Positions 36,901 through 45,479 of a DNA stretch of 64,000 bases are shown here, one piece after another. The DNA comes from Myrica gale (lineage: Eukaryota; Streptophyta; Magnoliopsida; Fagales; Myricaceae), in NCBI GenBank assembly GCA_963930655.1, contig OZ005612.1:4221001-4285000 (forward strand), in the 5' to 3' direction. Numbering within the stretch: position 1 is the stretch's first letter; every line of letters begins with the position of its first letter. Under the pieces are notes generated by a model. That model saw only the letters and a program-made list of their open reading frames with translations. It did no database searches and was not told the origin of the DNA. Both the position numbers and the translations under genes were made by a program.

Positions 36901-37201
36901 CATTTGGCTCATCTTTGAAATAAGCAGCAAAGAAAGATAATCACTTTTTTGTTCTCTTTCTTCTTCTTCTACTTCTACTTATTCTTTTGGCTAAACAGAG
37001 ACTGAGTTTATTCAACCAGGCCAAAAAATTCTGTGGTATTCTCCATTGCAAGGTTTTCACAGAGACCAACTAGACAGAGGCTAGGAAACAACAAAACAAA
37101 CATAATGAGTACAGGACTTACTTATGAACTGTTTCCTTGAATTTCTCCTCATCCAAGAACTGCAGAATCAAGAACACCAACTCCCTACTTAAGGAAGACA
37201 T
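18967..37201 (-). CDS. TPR: TOPLESS-related transcriptional corepressor (TPR4-like)
   Basis: Twenty-five exons with GT/AG borders add up to 1139 codons with no stop, the usual length for TOPLESS proteins. Exons: 37122-37201, 36467-36646, 36231-36344, 35988-36146, 35462-35639, 35244-35370, 35040-35146, 34753-34891, 34567-34676, 34076-34145, 33918-33991, 33747-33842, 33579-33674, 33244-33371, 32837-33071, 32585-32752, 31122-31229, 30895-31047, 22766-22876, 22506-22688, 22229-22357, 21631-21726, 20921-21106, 19309-19487, 18967-19180. LisH and CTLH domains (residues ~4-92, MSSLSRELVFLILQFL) bind EAR motifs of repressors such as Aux/IAA and JAZ. A Pro-rich linker (~185-340) precedes two WD40 propellers (e.g. 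GDDKMIKVWDA, FSTAIDGKIKAWLYD, SSGADTQLCVWSIDGWEKK). Family assignment is certain; the TPR4 label is from recalled sequence. Intron 18 is 8 kb and full of transposons, yet all exons are intact. Confidence 0.95.
20331..20560 (+). mobile_element. tRNA-derived SINE in intron 23 of the corepressor gene
   Basis: Starts around GGGTTGCCTCAGTGGTTAGG, which resembles a pol III A box, and has a perfect B box GGTTCGATTCC at 20390-20400. The spacing is tRNA-like but the sequence does not fold as an intact tRNA. The 3' end is uncertain; a TTATAA-type repeat at ~20583-20612 may be its tail. It is antisense to the host gene. Confidence 0.6.
22952..23207 (-). mobile_element. 5'-truncated LINE tail with 16-bp target duplication
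   Basis: ATCCCAATCAGTTTAT is present at 22952-22967 and 23192-23207. Between them lies 224 bp starting with a T-run (poly(A) on the minus strand), then TTTTTTGATAAGTAAGGCAA, the same 3' end as the longer LINE at 25152. It is a textbook target-primed insertion truncated to its 3' tail, in the sense direction of the host gene. Confidence 0.85.
24008..24350 (-). mobile_element. 5'-truncated LINE, C-terminal zf-RVT fragment
   Basis: A T-run at 24010-24019 marks the poly(A). The minus strand then encodes MIPACIWWCLWRERNERCFE, the C-terminal zinc-binding reverse-transcriptase-associated region also seen in the 25152 element. The target duplication was not identified. Confidence 0.75.
25152..28231 (-). 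mobile_element. L1-clade LINE, 5'-truncated and inactivated
   Basis: Minus-strand non-LTR retrotransposon in intron 18 of the corepressor gene. It begins at the last endonuclease motif (SDHFPILL, at 28206), so nearly all of the AP-endonuclease domain is missing. The reverse transcriptase is complete from about 27,500 to 26,700 (NGDKAPGPDGF, LRQGDPLSPLLF, catalytic LLFADDTLV with FADD at 26794-26805). The C-terminal zf-RVT region (CPLKVSLFVWEATHGKILT, CYLCR, HLLLHC-like HVLLHCPFS) ends at 25224. Damage: a one-base frame shift near 26,355, TGA at 26241-26243 and TAG at 26166-26168, both where a Trp is expected. A poly(A) tract lies at 25151-25159. Confidence 0.9.
28232..28325 (+). repeat. Solitary Mutator-MITE arm abutting the LINE 5' end
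   Basis: These 94 bases (GCTTAATTACTGATATCATC onward to CCCCGCGGTCTG) are the inverted copy of the right arm of the MITE at 28675-29027, with one visible mismatch (T for C). It touches the truncated end of the LINE directly and has no second arm of its own. Confidence 0.75.
28675..29027. mobile_element. Mutator-type MITE with perfect 9-bp target duplication
   Basis: Ends are GGCTTAATTAC and its inverse GTAATTAAGCC. AATAATCAA is present at both 28666-28674 and 29028-29036. Arms share GACTTTTAACAAATCAGCAC / GACATTTAACAAATTAGTCC style blocks and GGTACAACTTTGAAC. It lies in intron 18 of the corepressor gene. Confidence 0.85.
29489..29745 (+). mobile_element. LINE C-terminal fragment, opposite orientation
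   Basis: The plus strand encodes MIPLCIWWSLWRERNDRYFE followed by LSLEHLKGKMLQTLFLWAN, the same zf-RVT C-terminus as the other LINEs in this intron, then a stop and an A-rich tail near 29735-29745. It is the only one of the four antisense to the host gene. Confidence 0.75.
29752..29870. repeat. Short interrupted repeats of ACCTTTAAATAGTAATT
   Basis: The unit TAACTACCTTTAAATAGTAA occurs at least twice, with a partial copy before, just downstream of the LINE fragment. Confidence 0.7.
34264..34434. mobile_element. Small MITE-like repeat, family B, in intron 9 of the corepressor gene
   Basis: Shares AAAATTTTGTTAAAATTTTA, GTGTTAAAAAAGAGGTG and AAATTTTGAAGTGTGTTTG with the copy at 12136-12286; ends GTGTTTGG and inverse CACAAACGC. 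Confidence 0.5.
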
Positions 37202-37607
37202 TGTGCCCGGTAATCCTAACCGCTCCAGCGCAAAGATCCAATGTCAAACCAAAGGCTATAAATTCGCTGAATTATGCAGGCTCCCAAAATCCTGTTTCAA
37301 GCGGTAAAGGTGGATAATTTGATGAAAAGTAAGATACCCAGAAACTATTTCTTCTTCAAATTTCTTTTGGAACTAAACTCTGCTTCGAATAATTCATCGA
37401 ATACCTCACTCAGAGTCCCAAGTGACACGAACGCCCTTCCAATCACTTAACCTTCAAACCTATACACAGGAATGTCTTCATCAAAAAAAAACATTAAACC
37501 CAAATTCTAGAACAGTAGAACAAGCACAAATATATAATAAGAGCAAAACCAACAAAAACCTCTCTTTTCAAGTAAACACTAAATCCCATTGTACATAAAC
37601 CCCAAAT

Positions 37608-37616
37608 AAACCCTAA
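37608..37616 (+). promoter_or_regulatory. Telo-box in the corepressor 5' region
   Basis: Exact AAACCCTAA about 410 nt upstream of the corepressor ATG. It may lie in the leader or proximal promoter. Role inferred from known plant telo-boxes. Confidence 0.35.
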
Positions 37617-37859
37617 GTTGCAGCTCCGAGCACAAAGACCCAAACGAGTTGTACGAATTCGATTTTCCGAACCAAATTCGACGGAACGTAGAATTTACTT
37701 TTGTTCATTTGTATATGAAGAAAGCGAGGAAATTACAAAGACTACTGGTCTTCAAAGACTGGCAAAATGGACCATTTCCAGGATTGGAGATTTGCGTCCT
37801 CTCTTACTTTACCTATTGCTTCTATCTCAATGTGCTTTGTAACACTGCAACAACCCTCC

Positions 37860-37985
37860 CTTTCTCTCTCTCTCCGTCAAAATGTTTTTACTTTAGTTCT
37901 CTCTCTGTATCTTTATGACTTTGTTCTCTCTCTAGGACAAACGTTCAGCTGTTTGCTCTCTCTCTCTCTTTCTTTCTATATATAA
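37860..37985 (-). promoter_or_regulatory. CT/GA-rich tract and TATA-like motif, probable core promoter of the corepressor gene
   Basis: The plus strand is rich in TCTCTC; read on the minus strand it is GA-rich, with GGTTATATATAG at about 37977-37988. A start site near 37.95 kb would give a leader of ~750 nt, possibly spliced. No direct evidence for the start site. Confidence 0.3.
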
Positions 37986-37999
37986 CCTTTCTCGCTCTG

Positions 38000-38905
38000 T
38001 AACTTTATGAGCTTTCACTTTCAATCAGGGTATCACTTTCTCCCTCTGCCTACCTGATTTCCTTTCTCCACCCTCAAGCCTACCCAGTCTGCATGTTTCA
38101 AAACAAATACCTAGGACAGGGTGGAAATCTAGGCTGTAACCCCCTTTTTGATACTGCATGAGCTCTGCTTGCTATTGGTCAATAGCCATAAACTTGTTAA
38201 ACCTCTGAAGATAGAGAAAGTGATTCTATGCATATCTCAGCAATTTTAAAAGAAAATTTTAGGTCCCATAAGTTTAATTTTTAGGATTGATAAACAAAAT
38301 AAAAAGAATATTTGAGAGAATTTTATATTTATTATAATAAAAATAGATAATTTTGATGGAAAAAAATTTATTTTATCATTATTTTATAAACCAAAATTTT
38401 AGTTTTGTAAAAACCATCACAAAAATTTGTTTTACAAACACTATCATTTAATTGGGTGTAATCTCCATTTATGATATAAGCTCTTCTTTTATTCGCCAAT
38501 ACACACCAACTTCCAAAATGTATGTTTGTAAAAAAAATTGAAATTTGTGAAAAAAGTATTATAGTTTGTGAAAAAATGATTGTGAATGTGAATGGCATAA
38601 AGTGTATTTAAAATAATAATAAAAATGTGAGAGAATATATGATATGGGTAGAGAGAATATATTTCAAAAAAATATATATTTTCAAACATCTTTTCTATAG
38701 ATCTTACCCGTTTCAACAAAATCTTAATATATATATATATATCTTTAAAAAAATTCTTGATAAAAATAATTATAGCAATTGGACTTAATATCCATGTAAC
38801 AAATTAAAAAATCGAGTCATTCACCAAACTTATGGATTAAATATTGGTTTAAAGAGGTAGATTAAAAAAAACTCAAATTCTTCATACATGATGTGCACAA
38901 TCTTT
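38000..38905. other. Intergenic, AT-rich, no gene
   Basis: Only low-complexity AT sequence with AAAATTTT-rich stretches (about 38250-38460) that may be an old MITE. Nothing codes. Confidence 0.5.
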
Positions 38906-38913
38906 ATAAGAAT

Positions 38914-39315
38914 TAGGGGTGAACAGGACCGGATCGCAGACCGGACCGGACCGAAAAATCGGACCGGCTTTCAGGTCCTGTCCGGTCCGGTCCTTTTTCT
39001 TAAAATGTGGTCCGGTCCGGTCCTCCTTTTTAATAAATGCGGTCCGGACCGGACCGGACCGCATTTATTAAAAAAATAAAAAAAAAAAATTTATTATTTT
39101 TAATACAAATTATAAACAAAAAAACGTTTAATTTTAATCTAAACTAAAACTTAACATTTTTATATACACTTCCCATTTGAAATTAACCTAAAAAAAAATT
39201 TAAAAAATTTTTAAAAAATTTTAAAAAAATTAAAACCGGTCCGGACCACTTAAGTGGTCCGGTCCTCTATTTTAAGAGGACCGGATTCGGACCGCATTCC
39301 GGTTTTTCAGCCCTA
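38914..39315. mobile_element. hAT MITE with GGTCCGGACC subterminal repeats
   Basis: Ends are TAGGGGTGAA and, on the other strand, TAGGGCTGAA. ATAAGAAT occurs on both sides (38906-38913 and 39316-39323), a perfect 8-bp hAT target duplication. Both subterminal regions are filled with CCGGTCCGG/CCGGACCGG units in an otherwise A/T-only body, and 39030-39071 is a perfect palindrome centred on GGTCCGGACCGGACC. The unit is 402 bp without coding capacity. Confidence 0.85.
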
Positions 39316-39323
39316 ATAAGAAT

Positions 39324-41186
39324 AATAACTTGCTTGAACATATTTTTGTAGCATTGATTATATCAATTATAACATATTTTCATTTTATGATGCTTCCAAA
39401 AGTTTCGACTAGGTAAGATGATATCAAAGAGGAGGCCCACATGTAGATGAACTCTATTAATAACTTGAAGTAAATGCTGGGAATAGAGTACAGCAGCCTA
39501 CCGAAAGGAGATGCCTTCACCTTAACATTTTTTGTTAGGTAACGAGGATGGCGAGAGGCCAAGCCTACATCTAGATGGAGTCGACCTCGGAGTCGATCTT
39601 TTCCTAAAGAAAGGGATGCTAATCAAGCTATCAGCTCGCTAGCTCCGTAGCATCACTTGGATGGTCGATGCTTTAACTCCATTTCGTGTATAGGCAGAAA
39701 TATAGAGACATACAACAAAACAGGAGCCCCGTTCGGTGGGCAGTCATTTCAATAGTAAATTATTTTCCTTCTCCCACTTTTTCACTGCACTTTTTTAAGG
39801 ATAAGGTAATGAGTAAAATCTTTTGTTGTACATGAATTCTGTACTGATTTGAACATAGATTGTTTGGTTCGTTCCAACTTGAATTTGTACCCGAAAAAAG
39901 ATTTTGAAACCCCCCCAAAACAACATATCTGTGAGTCCTTTTTTAAGTTAATCATATCAGTAAAAAAATACAATCCTGAAATTAAAAGAAGACATTTTTT
40001 TAGGTACAAACTCAAACCCTAAAAGTTGTAGCTTTGAAATCCTTAATAAATGGTCTATTGTATGACTCATATCTCTTTCCCAATTATATAATATAATTTG
40101 GACAAAAAATTATAATAGACCATAATTGTATTTAACATAAATAATATTGATAATATATAATATATGGTAAAACTTTTACAATTCTCCTCAACTACATATA
40201 GTTTATGATAGATAAAAATGCTCGAACTTTTGACTAATTAAAACTATTTTTATTATTTAGAAAATATTTTCCTACCGAGATTTCACAAAAATCCCAACCA
40301 CCCCTGGCACTAACAACGGAAGCTGCCTAGCAGGGACGGAGGTGGTTTAACCGCTCACCTCCGGTAGGCTGAACAACCCTACTCAAGACTCCACTTATGG
40401 TAGGGTAAATGTGTCAGTGGTGGATATTTTTTTTCCTTGTTTGCATGCTCAACTTTTAAAACTATTTTTGGTTTTTATTTTTTTTTTATTTTCAACTGTT
40501 AATCTTACTATTTTTAATTTATTTTTATTTATGATGATAACTTTTACTTTTTATTGTATTTAATTTTAATTTTTTTTAAAAAAAAAGATTTTTCAGCATA
40601 ATTTTATTGAATATGAAGAGTAAATAAGTTAGTCTTGGACTGTAAACTAACATAATGACTATTTGGATAATTTATCAAAACCTAAACCGCTTGAAATGGG
40701 TCCCAGATAAGAAGAACTCTCCAAGCTTCTAATGTTGATTTTCTTAATGCTAGCTTTTCTTATCCTTTAAAAAAAAGACATAATCTTTTTTCCATATCTT
40801 AGTTCCCTTGTCACTTTCCAAAGAAAGTGACAAACAAAAGGGAAGAAACGCATTAGTGGAATAGATGGAGAATAGTAAAACCCCACCTAACTATAGTATC
40901 GTGCAAATAGGGCAGCTGCTGTTTTTGGACCGGTAAGCTTTGCTCGTCTAATCTCAAAGACAATAAGCCACTCTTCATTGGTACTGCGAAAAGGATGGGA
41001 TTGGCCAATTGGGGCCAAGTGTAACTCCATCAATCCTGCTTGGTACCAGTGGATTGGCATCTTCTACGTATAAAATTATAGGCAAATTTTAAAATGGGTC
41101 AGTACTTTTCTGATGGAGATTGTTAGTAAGACTGCTACCTGCGACAGGTACGAAGATAATGTCGTTTGTAGGCACATACATAATTA
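39324..41186. other. Intergenic, no gene
   Basis: AT-rich sequence with stop codons in all frames at short intervals. No repeat or RNA gene could be supported. Confidence 0.5.
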
Positions 41187-41383
41187 GGGGTGCGTTTGCG
41201 TCCTAAAATTTTACTCACTCTAAAATTTTAACACAATAAAAAATTACAATATAATCTCTGTCTCCCCATCAAATCACTACTATTCACTACAAAAAATATA
41301 AAAAATTATCTCTCTTCACTTTTTCACTAAACCCAATACCTAAAATTTTAACAACACTAAAATTTTACAACACAAACACACCC
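41187..41383 (+). mobile_element. Short MITE, family A, forward copy
   Basis: Starts GGGGTGCGTTTGCG, ends CACAAACACACCC, and includes TCTCTTCACTTTTTCACTAA in the middle as in the copies at 10919 and, inverted, 11341 and 49835. Confidence 0.6.
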
Positions 41384-41821
41384 GTAATGTTCCACATCTT
41401 AAGAATCTGAATAAACACGCATTTTTTATAAAAACAAAAACATTTTTTACATTTTCTTTTTGTAAGGTTTGGTTTTTCAGAAGAAAAAAAAAACAGAAAG
41501 TTGTTGATGATGTCATAGTGTTATTGTCCCTTGCTCCCAAGATGGCTAGATGGTATACTGTGATTTGTTAGAATTCGAACTCGCCACCTCAAACTCACTG
41601 AGTTAATATTTTGATCTTGGTGGGATAGAGAAGGCTTGGTTTAGATGGAGGAAGTGCAGATTTAAATCTACTATTTAATAACTTAATTTAAGACCATATG
41701 CACCGGAGAAAAGTATAAGTCTTCTATGAAAGGTTGACTTTATAAATTTGTGTTTGCATTAAGATAATATGATTTTGGAGTGCATCATAACTACAATGGT
41801 ATAGTCGTGTCTTAAGATAAA

Positions 41822-42376
41822 GGCTTAATTACCTTTATAGGTCCTTGTGGTATCAGATTTTTATAAAATAGTCTATGTGGTATGACTTTCAACAAATGAT
41901 CCTTGTGGTATAGTTTTGAGACAAATTAGTCTCTGTGATGTGACTTTCAACAAAATAGTCCTTGTGGTATAGTTTTGAGACAAATTAGCCCCTCCGTCCA
42001 ATTGTCGTTACCCACTTAACTAGAGAGTGTTGTATATGCCACTTTTCATTCACGCGTTGACACGTCAGCAGCCGTCCTGGATCGAACCAATCAAGTCTGA
42101 GATTGAGGCTCATACTAATTTTACGAGCTAAAAGAAGTATATCACTCTTGATTTGTATACTAATGTTAAAAAACACGTCAACGCGTGAATGACGCTGACG
42201 TGACATGTACAACACTCTCCCGACAGTTAGACAGAGAGATTAATTTGTCTCAAAATTATACCACAGAGACTATTTTGTTGAAAGTCATACCACAAGGACT
42301 ATTTTGTTGAAAGTCATATCACATTGACTATTTTGTAAAAGTCGGATACCACAGGGACCTATATGGTAATTAAGCC
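41822..42376. mobile_element. Mutator-type MITE with perfect 9-bp target duplication
   Basis: Ends GGCTTAATTACC and inverse GGTAATTAAGCC. TAAGATAAA flanks both ends (41813-41821 and 42377-42385). Each arm carries repeats of the phrase TAGTCCTTGTGGTATGACTT with CAACAAAATAG, and the inner arms meet near CACGCGTTGAC. No ORF. Confidence 0.85.
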
Positions 42377-42385
42377 TAAGATAAA

Positions 42386-43977
42386 TATATATGTCACAAT
42401 TTGTTTTTGGTTTTGATATTTAAATAGTTTGTGACAAATTATTAAAACTCCAATATTAAAGTAGTGAAAAGTGTTTTTTTTTTTTAAAGTGTCTTACTTC
42501 ATTACCGGGGCAATGCTTTGTTCATTTAACTTATCTGAAAGGGGACGTAGAAAAAAAAAACTTATCTGAAAGGGGTATAAATATTAAATAGTTCCTTCTG
42601 ATGGAATCAATCGAAAAATGGCAAAACTCAAAAGGGTTCGTTGTCATTTCGGGGAAAGATTTGAATTGCTTACCCAAAAATCAAAAGATTTTGAATTAAG
42701 TATTTACTTTCAGAAGGAGTACTGTCCCCATCAATTGTGATTAATGATGGAACCAGGTAGTTCACGAAACGTCCTGTGCACCCACCCCTTCTCCCCTATG
42801 TCTTGAAAAGTTAGGTTTATATGTGCCTTTATTAGTTCATCTTGTTTCCTCACTTAAATACTATTGTTTTCTTTGTATTTAATTAATTGGGTAATAGACC
42901 ACGGTTATAGCTCCACACATTTATTTATGTTTTAAATGAAAAGTTAGGGTTATATATGCCTTTATTACCTCACTTAAATACTGTTTAATGCCAGTTCGGT
43001 ACTTGTGGCCAGGTGGACCACCCTGGAGTGCTGTAAGTGGCAACATTTGTGGTTTGTGACCTCACGCAGACTTTTAGCTGCTTTATCATCTGTAGTTCTT
43101 TATGCTTTGCTTTTGACTTAAAGATCCCCAGGGGTCCGGGCTTCATATGACATTTGGGAGGTGGCTGTGGTGGCGTTAATGTCATTTTAGGTCCAGATTT
43201 GGCAAATGATTAACTAATTAGGAAACTATAGGAAATGAATAGGGGCATTCCTGTCATCTCGTGAAAGTATTTGATTCCCAGTTCGTCGCGTCAACACTAC
43301 CTCGTACAAAATTTAAAGTCTTTCTTTATGACTTGAAATAATGTCGAAAATGAACCTGTTAAAGGCTATCTTTTAAAAAAAAAAAAAACTTTATACCTCA
43401 AGTTATCACATCATTACCATGAACATTATTTATCTAGCACCGAACTCCTGAAAAAATATATATATAACTCTTAAATTACAACTAAATTTTTAATTTACAT
43501 TGCATAGGGAAATATAGTTGTTAAAATTGTGAACCACCTATTTTTCTTAATTTTAAGTGAAAAAGTCATAATTAGCTCTATATTTATAGGGCAAAATCAA
43601 TTTCGTACCCTCTATTATGAAAACGACAATTTGAGCTATTTATATTTTGAAAATCATCAATGTACACTCTCCATCTAAATCAGACGTTAAATCATATAAA
43701 AATCATGTAAAATAATCAAAATGTCCCTCTAAGAAATAATAAAATTTTAAGAAATAAATATAAAATAAATAAATTACTAAAATAAAATTAAAAAATATTT
43801 ATTCTGATACTCATCATTATCTAGCTTGGTGACCACTAGTCTCTAGTCTTACATCACCTAAATCATCATGAAAAGTCTCTCCCATTAATTTGCCGTTAAA
43901 AATGATAGCCCAACTAATCCCAATTTCCTATGCATACGTTGTTGGTGCAACTCCTTTGTGATGAATCCTTTTAACGT
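42386..43977. other. Intergenic, no gene; partial direct repeat
   Basis: GAAAAGTTAGG-TTATAT-TGCCTTTATTA followed by CCTCACTTAAATACT appears twice (about 42807-42867 and 42938-42988). An open stretch at 42985-43185 on the minus strand resembles nothing known. Confidence 0.45.
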
Positions 43978-44225
43978 CCACTACAAAAAAAAAAAAAAAA
44001 GCTACAACAACTGTCTAAAAATACTGCAAAATTTTTACCAGCGATTTTTTAATAGTATTTGCAAATGTTGCGATATGTGCATTGGGAGAGGTTTTGGCGA
44101 CATTCATAGTAAAAGAGCGTCATTATAGACAATCTATAGCTGCATTTTTTTACAAAAACGCAGCTATATATTATTTTTTAGCTGCAGTTATAGACAAACA
44201 CAGTTAAAAGTTACAATCATATATC
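43978..44225 (+). mobile_element. CACTA (En/Spm)-like terminal fragment
   Basis: Begins CACTACAAAAAAAAAAA, the hallmark end of plant CACTA transposons, followed by subterminal-type repeats in both directions (TATAGCTGCATTT, AAAACGCAGCTATA, TTAGCTGCAGTTATAG). A matching opposite end (TTTTGTAGTG) was not found nearby. Confidence 0.4.
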
Positions 44226-45128
44226 ATAAGAGTTTTTAAGGAAGTAGTAGATTTAATTATTTATTTTACATCTGATCAGCAAAGTTTATACTATTTAAAT
44301 TTCAAATGGATGCATTATAATTGACCAGGTCCAAACTCGCAAAGAGAATGAGCGTGGACCCACCTGATCCTTTGTTGTCACTGCAAAGCTTTGATGTAGC
44401 CTTTGATGTATCCATGAGCTTTGATGTAGCCATCATTGATGAGCTTCAGTATAGCTGTAAGGAGTACACAAAGCAGCTAATGTAATCCATTATTATGCAG
44501 TATAGTTCATCGGACATCAGTGGTATCCAATATTTCGAACACATCCATCGGGAAGTGTCATCTTTGATCGTAGAATATTTTATAAAATTTTGTAATGAAA
44601 AAAATAATTAAATTTATTGAAAAAGTAAAGAAATAAGATTTACTACTCGGAAGTGTTAACCCTCTAGCATTTGATGATCACTAAAATATTTACTATATGT
44701 ATTTCTATTGCATACGTAATAAAGGTAAAGAATAGTAAAAAAAGAGGAGTTCAGGATGATTTCACTCTTTATATAATTACTGAATTCTCAATTGCTTAAA
44801 ACAGAAATAAGTTAAAGAGAGAGAAATTAAGAAGAAAAACGTGTGAGAGAGCAAATGGTGCTGCCTGGGAATCCAACAAGAGAGCGATCCGGATACAGCA
44901 GGGCTTTTCGATCGGTCTGTAGAGCAGAAAATAATATCAAATGGGATGGCTTTTCGAGAGGGGTCTTTCAGAGGTCAGAGATTTTAGTGAGCAGCTCGAG
45001 ACAAAAGATGGGATGGAGAAAAGTAAAGAAGAGATACAAATTTTCAGCGATTGAACAAATTTGTTATAGAAAATCTGATCTTTTCTCTCCTCTTTCTTTC
45101 TTAATTTCATGCCAATTAGCCAGCCCAA

Positions 45129-45464
45129 TTATCGGGCCCAGGCTTGAATTTTCGGCTTCGTGGATGCTTCGCTTAAGAACCCACTTCTTTTCAAATCAAA
45201 GCATTTATTTTCTTTGGTAGTTCTTTTCCAGCATGGACTTAAGTCAAATCGCAAAGTTGCTCCTCCCTGCCCATGTTTAGCACTTGTTTGAGATATTTTT
45301 CCAACAGATTTCGAGGCTAGATCCTGACGGTCACGCTGTTTTATGATAGATATGACTGGCCTAGAGGGTTTCTGCATCAACAGGCAACCCTTTCTGTCCA
45401 AGACCGGAGCTGACCAGCCGGCATGTGGTGTCCCAAACTGAGCTTTGACAGTCCTTTCTGGCAT
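45129..45464 (-). other. Unidentified open frame of 111 codons
   Basis: A minus-strand ORF rich in Lys, Arg, Gln and Ser (start MPERTVKAQFGTPHAGWSAP; later SKSVGKISQ and LRFDLSPCWKR). Its GC content is higher than that of the surrounding DNA. No family is recognised and no splice partners or promoter were seen. It could be a captured gene fragment or chance. Confidence 0.2.
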
Positions 45465-45479
45465 ACACGCTCTGCCCTA

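Noticed and set aside
38888..39079. ORFs with repeated RTGP / GPVR residues
   Set aside because: They translate the GGTCCGGACC array of a hAT MITE.
8395..39320. CRISPR array
   Set aside because: The only short-period repeats are microsatellites and transposon motifs; there are no spaced identical repeats, and the genome is a plant nuclear one.
41560..41610. tRNA-derived sequence around GAATTCGAACTCGCC
   Set aside because: It weakly resembles an inverted B box, but no A box at proper spacing and no stem could be found.
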